Below are positions 1 through 4,122 of a stretch of 6,316 nt of DNA, piece after piece (positions within the stretch are counted from its first letter, which is position 1; every line of letters begins with the position of its first letter). The DNA is from a bacterium (GTDB lineage Bacteria; UBA9089; UBA9088): contig DNCM01000178.1 of the NCBI GenBank assembly GCA_003498085.1, positions 1 through 6,316 on the forward strand, written 5' to 3'. The translations under genes and the position numbers were made by a program. A model generated the notes under the pieces. The model ran no database searches. It saw nothing but the letters and a program-made list of their open reading frames with translations, and had not been told where the DNA came from.

Positions 1-3000
1 TGTTTAGGTTTTATCCATATTCCTAAAGAAGGCTTAATTAAAGTTATTAATCTATTTAACATTAATAAAGGAAACCATCGTATTTTTCCAGATAAAAGAG
101 GTTTTGGCATAGCATAAGTCTCTACTAATTCTTTTGCTATACCATAAGCAACACCAGGATTATTTATCCATGGATTAGACATCTCAATTGTTTCAAGCCC
201 AAATTTAACTCTTGATGGATGAGAAGGGGGTAATTCATATATTTGTGTTGTTCCATCAAGCAAAACTACAACAGCCTTGTTGATAATAGGATATTCTGCA
301 AGATTTCCTCCCTCTTCTTGAAGATTTGTAATATCTTCCTCAGCAAAGCCAATAATAACATTTTCACCAATGCCTTTTTTAACAAAGTAATATTTTCCCA
401 GTTCGTCAAAATAGGACATAAAATTAGAAGCTATAGCAAAAGATTTTAAAAGACTACTTATCGGAGTAACTCCATAACTTGCTCTAAAATCAGCTTGATT
501 AAAAGCTGAAATAACAGCTTCTGTAGAATATTGCCAAAGAATATATTGAGGATAAGAAACACCAAAAAGTTTTTCTGGAATATCTCCAATTGCAGGTATA
601 TAAAGAAGATTACAAGGTGTTCCTTTTTCTCCTGCAATAGGTATTCCTACATCTACTATATTATCAGAAAATTGTAAAAAATATAACTTATAAGTAGTTC
701 CTTGCGAGTAGCCTGTTCCTAAAAGAAAATAAATAACATTACCAACTAAAAGGAAAGAACGGGGACAATCATCAAGGAGGTTTACAGTACTATCTTTAGC
801 AAATTTTTTTAGTAAGTATACATTCCAGCTAGTTGTATAATGCCAAACTACTATTTTCCAGAAATATTCTGATACTCCTGTTCCAAAATTATGTTGATAA
901 TCACAAACTACACTAAATATTTTTTTCTGTGTTCCATCAGATAAAAAAACTATCTCTGGAATCGAATAGTAGGGACTAACTGAATCTGTATCTGTATTAT
1001 CTATATAATGTAATTGGGTTACTACTAATGTATTTGTATTAATAGAGTGTAAAAAAGTTCTCCCTATTCCACCAACTTTCGTTCCACCTATGGCATAACA
1101 AATATTTGATTCTCCTTTAGTTAAGGCTAATCTTCTTATTGAAGCATAACTAAAACCTGGTGTTGTTCTATAATTTATTATAGTGCTAAAAATATCTGTT
1201 GCTAAATCTAAAGAAGCAATACCATATTCAAGAGTACCAGGACCAAAGGGAATTTTATAATAACAAAAAAACAATTTATCATTATCAATTATGAATCCTT
1301 GTCGACTATCTGCTATCCATCTTGCATCTGGAAAATATTCATAAGGACCAACATTCACTGCATAGAAAGGTCTATAATTATCATTAGTATAATAATTTAC
1401 AGTATTGTCATTTGTATTATATTTACATAGTTTAAATATACCGATATTTTCATAATCCTCTGGTGTATCTTGATCGTCAATATTTACCCAAGTCAATGAG
1501 CAAACTACTAAGTATAAATAATCTGTTCCTTCTCTAACAGCTATTTGATATATATAACCTGCCATGCTTTTTTTAAAAATCCATATCCCATTTTTCCACA
1601 TATATAGTTTATCATCAATTCCCATCCAATAAACTCTTCTTGTATTATCATAACATATACATCTACAAACTCCAAAAGGCGGATATGCAGGAGTCTTTCC
1701 ATGATAAGAAAAATGTTTAAAATCCGTCTGTGTAATTGTTTCATCTATCTGGTAATCTGTTATATTTGCTTCAGTTATTAGTCTTTCAACTGCTCTGTCC
1801 ATTCGTGGTGCAATATACCATTGATAATTTTCTACCTTACTACCATCTCTATGAGCAGAAGAATTTGTTAAGTCTGCTCCTCTAGTACATCCATCAAAAT
1901 ATGTTCCTAATATAGTTTCTTTGACTGTATAAGCTATAATTTCATTCCCAATCTTTATTTTACCAGACGAAGGAAATTTATCTATCGGAGGCATAACATG
2001 AATTCGTGTAGCTGTTTTCAATAATCCTCTACCTCCTCCATCCTCAGCAGGAATTTCATCGCTAACATTTAATTTTGTTGTCAGTGTTCCATCCGAATTA
2101 TCCATTGTAACTTTTTCCGCTGTAACTTGTAAAAGTTTTTTATTTAGGTCAATTAAAAAAATATTAGCAGTTGCTCCAATATCAGAAATTGAAACTCTAT
2201 CTATCATTCCTGTAAAAGCAGGAACATATTCACAATCTCCATTTGGTAATCTAAATCCTTTCCAAAGTCTTATTTTTTCTTCATAAATATTTCTATCAGC
2301 AAACCAACCTAGATTAATTATTGCCATATCATTTTTGATAGAATCTTGATTAAAGACCAGAGTCATTCCTTCTATAATAGAGGTATGTTCTTCTATACCA
2401 TCTGAGATTATATCTACTTTTTTAATAAATGTATTGTTTTTATAGACAGAACAAGACCTTATTTTAGCATTAAATATTTTTCCACTATTCCATTGACTAA
2501 TATATAAAGTATTTTCATATTTACAAGCTCTTGTTGATGTATTAAGTATAGGCAAACTTATTTCTAAGTTAGTAAAATTTTTCTTTGCATCATATTGTTT
2601 TATTACTGTTTGTGTATCTAAAAAAAGCAACATTTTATCGATTTCTAAAGCAAGAAGGTCTGTTATAGTATATGGGGAAAAAATAGCAACAGAAACAATG
2701 CCCGTTTCTGTAACTTTCCATAGTCTCCATCTATCTGTTATAAATAATATATCTTGGCAAATACAAAGTCTTCTGGCATAGTCTTGTCCTAATGAAGGTA
2801 AATCGCAAAATTTTTTGAACTTTTTACCTTTCCAAACGAACAAACGATCTGCATTAGCAAACCATAATTTATCATCTTTGAAAAGAAATGTTCCTTCCAT
2901 AACATATGCACCTTCTGGAGTAGATATTTCTTGGATTTTAGTCAAACTGCTACTAGCTATATCCAAAGAATATATTGCATATTTTGTAGATGAATATTCA

Positions 3001-3746
3001 TTAAAAGCATCGTAAATATAGAGAAGAAAATTATTTTGAAATAAAATCATTCCTAAGATTGATACTTGACCCATCATAAATTCAAATTCAGAATAAAGAT
3101 TATTATCTGTTCTTATTTGTAATATTCTTCTTCCACAACCAAAAAAAATATTTCCGTCTTTTTCACTGAAAAATTTCTTTTCAAAAAGGTCATAATTCAA
3201 GGGATTTCCTATCTGAATCCATAATCCTTCTTTTTTCATGAAAATAGCTCTATCGGCTACACTACTCCCCTCTGTAGCAACAAACAATTTTTTTCCGTCT
3301 TTCGATACATATAATTCTCTTGCTCGTGGTTTTCCTGTATTATATTCCTCCCAGGGAGTTTTATAATTAACAACAATATTATATTTTGCCCGTTCTAATC
3401 CTTCTATACTATCTTTAGTACTATCAGTTATTTTACATTCTTTTAAAGTTTTTCCTATTTGGTTTTGCCAAAATCCTCGCCTATTCCATTGTCCCTTTGA
3501 ATTATCAAAAGTCAATGAACAAGACATAGCCATATAAGTATGTAATTCTCTTTCTACTTGTTGTGTTATAGAGCCTGTTTTAATTAAACCATCTATTTCT
3601 ACCCAGTCAGCTTGATTTTCTGTAGGAGTAAAAAAAACTTTCCAAACAGGTTCAGCCCCAGAAAGTTTAGCAAGTTCTGTCTTAAAAGCATTCGAAACCT
3701 GCCATAAACCATTAGTATCTCTAGTTGTTACAAAAATATCTGCCAC
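1..3746 (-). CDS. Large phage tail hub / baseplate-like protein with two propeller-like insertions (partial, C-terminus outside the window)
   Basis: The frame is open from a GTG at 3746-3744 to the left edge: 1,248 full codons, no in-frame stop. Seen in order: an N-terminal beta region (about 1-125) with an S-C-S-L-T-F-D-N strand at 75-82; a strand-repeat insertion (about 140-435); a second hub segment (about 440-545) with V-P-A-F-T-G-M-I-D at 508-516; a G-N-E-I-I-A-Y / C-T-R-G-A module (580-640); a helix R-A-V-E-R-L-I-T-E-A (651-660); a second insertion (about 690-1078); and a C-terminal hub segment with a F-D-E-L-G-K-Y-Y-F hairpin (1113-1121) and A-K-E-L-V-E-T-Y-A-M-P (1204-1214). In known siphophage hubs such segments form the ring closing the tail tube. 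GTG is chosen because it overlaps the upstream stop by one base; the first in-frame ATG (codon 72) would remove the first beta strands. No strong ribosome binding site precedes GTG, so coupled translation is likely. The hub role is inferred from motifs and gene order. Confidence 0.8.
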   Translation of the reverse strand, partial: MADIFVTTRDTNGLWQVSNAFKTELAKLSGAEPVWKVFFTPTENQADWVEIDGLIKTGSITQQVERELHTYMAMSCSLTFDNSKGQWNRRGFWQNQIGKTLKECKITDSTKDSIEGLERAKYNIVVNYKTPWEEYNTGKPRARELYVSKDGKKLFVATEGSSVADRAIFMKKEGLWIQIGNPLNYDLFEKKFFSEKDGNIFFGCGRRILQIRTDNNLYSEFEFMMGQVSILGMILFQNNFLLYIYDAFNEYSSTKYAIYSLDIASSSLTKIQEISTPEGAYVMEGTFLFKDDKLWFANADRLFVWKGKKFKKFCDLPSLGQDYARRLCICQDILFITDRWRLWKVTETGIVSVAIFSPYTITDLLALEIDKMLLFLDTQTVIKQYDAKKNFTNLEISLPILNTSTRACKYENTLYISQWNSGKIFNAKIRSCSVYKNNTFIKKVDIISDGIEEHTSIIEGMTLVFNQDSIKNDMAIINLGWFADRNIYEEKIRLWKGFRLPNGDCEYVPAFTGMIDRVSISDIGATANIFLIDLNKKLLQVTAEKVTMDNSDGTLTTKLNVSDEIPAEDGGGRGLLKTATRIHVMPPIDKFPSSGKIKIGNEIIAYTVKETILGTYFDGCTRGADLTNSSAHRDGSKVENYQWYIAPRMDRAVERLITEANITDYQIDETITQTDFKHFSYHGKTPAYPPFGVCRCICYDNTRRVYWMGIDDKLYMWKNGIWIFKKSMAGYIYQIAVREGTDYLYLVVCSLTWVNIDDQDTPEDYENIGIFKLCKYNTNDNTVNYYTNDNYRPFYAVNVGPYEYFPDARWIADSRQGFIIDNDKLFFCYYKIPFGPGTLEYGIASLDLATDIFSTIINYRTTPGFSYASIRRLALTKGESNICYAIGGTKVGGIGRTFLHSINTNTLVVTQLHYIDNTDTDSVSPYYSIPEIVFLSDGTQKKIFSVVCDYQHNFGTGVSEYFWKIVVWHYTTSWNVYLLKKFAKDSTVNLLDDCPRSFLLVGNVIYFLLGTGYSQGTTYKLYFLQFSDNIVDVGIPIAGEKGTPCNLLYIPAIGDIPEKLFGVSYPQYILWQYSTEAVISAFNQADFRASYGVTPISSLLKSFAIASNFMSYFDELGKYYFVKKGIGENVIIGFAEEDITNLQEEGGNLAEYPIINKAVVVLLDGTTQIYELPPSHPSRVKFGLETIEMSNPWINNPGVAYGIAKELVETYAMPKPLLSGKIRWFPLLMLNRLITLIKPSLGIWIKPK
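3..512 (-). other. C-terminal hub segment, truncated by the left window edge (residues 1079-1248)
   Basis: The segment contains S-S-L-L-K-S-F-A-I-A-S-N (1097-1108) followed by a F-D-E-L-G-K-Y-Y-F hairpin. This matches the hub pattern of a helix followed by 'D-E-x-G-K-x-x-F'. Later come N-K-A-V-V-V (1156-1161), then N-P-W-I-N-N-P-G-V-A-Y-G-I-A-K-E-L (1191-1207), and a final strand region. This order (repeated beta strands, 'pFi', a helix, 'Y-A-x-P') is typical of tail hubs. The frame is still open at base 1, so more of the protein lies to the left. Confidence 0.6.
513..1679 (-). other. Insertion 2 in the hub protein: second propeller-like repeat region (residues about 690-1078)
   Basis: About six longer strand-rich units can be marked, beginning near residues 698, 741, 815, 867, 928 and 994. 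Examples are R-R-V-Y-W-M-G-I then K-L-Y-M-W-K-N-G-I-W, D-K-L-F-F-C-Y-Y, K-K-I-F-S-V-V-C-D-Y, and N-V-I-Y-F-L-L-G-T-G. The region sits between the hub helix with its following linker (651-689) and the C-terminal hub domain that begins with D-F-R-A-S-Y-G-V-T-P (1086-1095). In hubs without decoration these two parts are expected to be close together. Fold and blade count are inferred by eye. Confidence 0.5.
1827..2009 (-). other. G-x-E-I-I-x-Y / C-T-R-G / H-x-x-G module in the hub protein (residues 580-640)
   Basis: The segment reads F-P-S-S-G-K-I-K-I-G-N-E-I-I-A-Y at 591-606, then F-D-G-C-T-R-G-A-D at 617-625, then A-H-R-D-G-S-K-V at 631-638. The order 'phi-P-x-x-G-x-I-x-I-G-x-E-x-I-x-Y ... C/V-T-R-G ... 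H-x-x-G-x-x-V' recurs in many phage tail and baseplate proteins as a small beta domain. Here it links the middle hub segment to the helix at 651-660. This is among the best motif evidence that the gene encodes a virion tail protein. Confidence 0.7.
2442..3329 (-). other. Insertion 1 in the hub protein: beta-propeller-like repeat region (residues about 140-435)
   Basis: About seven units of roughly 30-45 residues can be marked, each with short hydrophobic strands broken by Gly/Asp/Asn turns. They begin near residues 143, 190, 228, 283, 325, 362 and 405. Typical strand pairs are K-K-L-F-V-A-T, G-N-I-F-F-G-C, D-K-L-W-F-A-N followed by R-L-F-V-W-K-G, D-I-L-F-I-T-D, and N-T-L-Y-I-S-Q. The pattern resembles propeller blades. 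It separates the first hub beta segment (ending near 125) from the segment resuming near 440. The fold is inferred from the strand pattern only; a stack of other beta repeats is possible. Confidence 0.5.
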
Positions 3747-3748
3747 TA
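3744..3748 (-). other. TAGTG stop/start overlap (124-aa gene to hub gene, GTG start)
   Basis: The stop TAG (3748-3746) and the hub GTG (3746-3744) share one base. The bases just upstream contain only a weak GAAG-like element, so re-initiation by the terminating ribosome probably drives hub translation. The choice of GTG is supported by geometry rather than by a clear binding site. Confidence 0.75.
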
Positions 3749-4120
3749 GACTTCTACAAAATTTATACTACCTGTAAATCCACCATTTACAAGAGGAGAC
3801 CAATATCGTCCACTTAAATCATTTATCCAATGAACAATAAACTCTCCTGATGGTGTCATATGCTGAAGAATTAACTTATATGGTTCTGGAATTTCTCGTA
3901 TAATATAAAGAGAATTAAACATTGTTAAAGGTATATGTTTAAATTCAAATACAAATTTCCATTTCTTTCCTCTAAAATAGCTAATCCTTGTTCCATCGCT
4001 TTGTCTTTCTCTGTCTATAATAACTTCTCTTATTATCTCAACAGGATAAGGATTAACTCCAAAAATATATCTGTTTGTATAATTTATTCCATAATCAATT
4101 GTAATTATTGGATTTGCCAT
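3746..4120 (-). CDS. Small phage tail protein (minor tail / distal-tail-like), 124 aa
   Basis: This complete 124-residue gene lies between the tape measure and hub genes, where siphophages usually encode a small minor tail or distal tail protein joining tube to tip. The protein looks all-beta: many alternating hydrophobic and aromatic strands, a central R-G-K-K-W-K-F-V-F-E-F strand pair (residues 50-60), a short helical stretch around L-T-M-F-N-S-L-Y (65-72), and a Gly/Phe-rich C-terminal strand. A W-x-F-x-F strand followed by a short helix and a final curved strand is common in small tail proteins of this position. There is no signal peptide, membrane segment or cysteine. The ATG is preceded by a good ribosome binding site and overlaps the upstream stop (TAATG); its own TAG overlaps the hub GTG (TAGTG). 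The exact family is not recognised and the role rests mainly on position. Confidence 0.72.
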   Translation of the reverse strand: MANPIITIDYGINYTNRYIFGVNPYPVEIIREVIIDRERQSDGTRISYFRGKKWKFVFEFKHIPLTMFNSLYIIREIPEPYKLILQHMTPSGEFIVHWINDLSGRYWSPLVNGGFTGSINFVEV

Positions 4121-4122
4121 TA
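4118..4122 (-). other. TAATG stop/start overlap (tape measure to 124-aa gene)
   Basis: The tape measure stop TAA (4122-4120) and the next gene's ATG (4120-4118) share one base. Such overlaps usually mean translational coupling within one polycistronic message. Confidence 0.9.

Noticed and set aside
243..449. Plus-strand ORF antisense to the C-terminal hub segment (also 2815-3015 and 4240-4443)
   Set aside because: Short, antisense to hub or tape measure coding sequence, and with no recognisable motif.
1566..1576. Run of seven T (A on the coding strand) in the hub gene as a programmed frameshift site
   Set aside because: The zero frame continues with sensible protein on both sides and the alternative frames close soon after. 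A-runs are common throughout this AT-rich gene.
1541..1744. 67-codon minus-strand ORF within the hub gene in another frame
   Set aside because: The hub frame is continuous through this interval with a coherent strand pattern, so this is an out-of-frame shadow.
1..3743. Possibility that the left 3.7 kb is non-coding or a decayed gene, because no closed ORF covers it
   Set aside because: Codon-by-codon reading from the GTG at 3746 gives 1,248 sense codons with no stop and recognisable hub motifs at both ends. The gene only appears to be missing because its stop is beyond the left edge.
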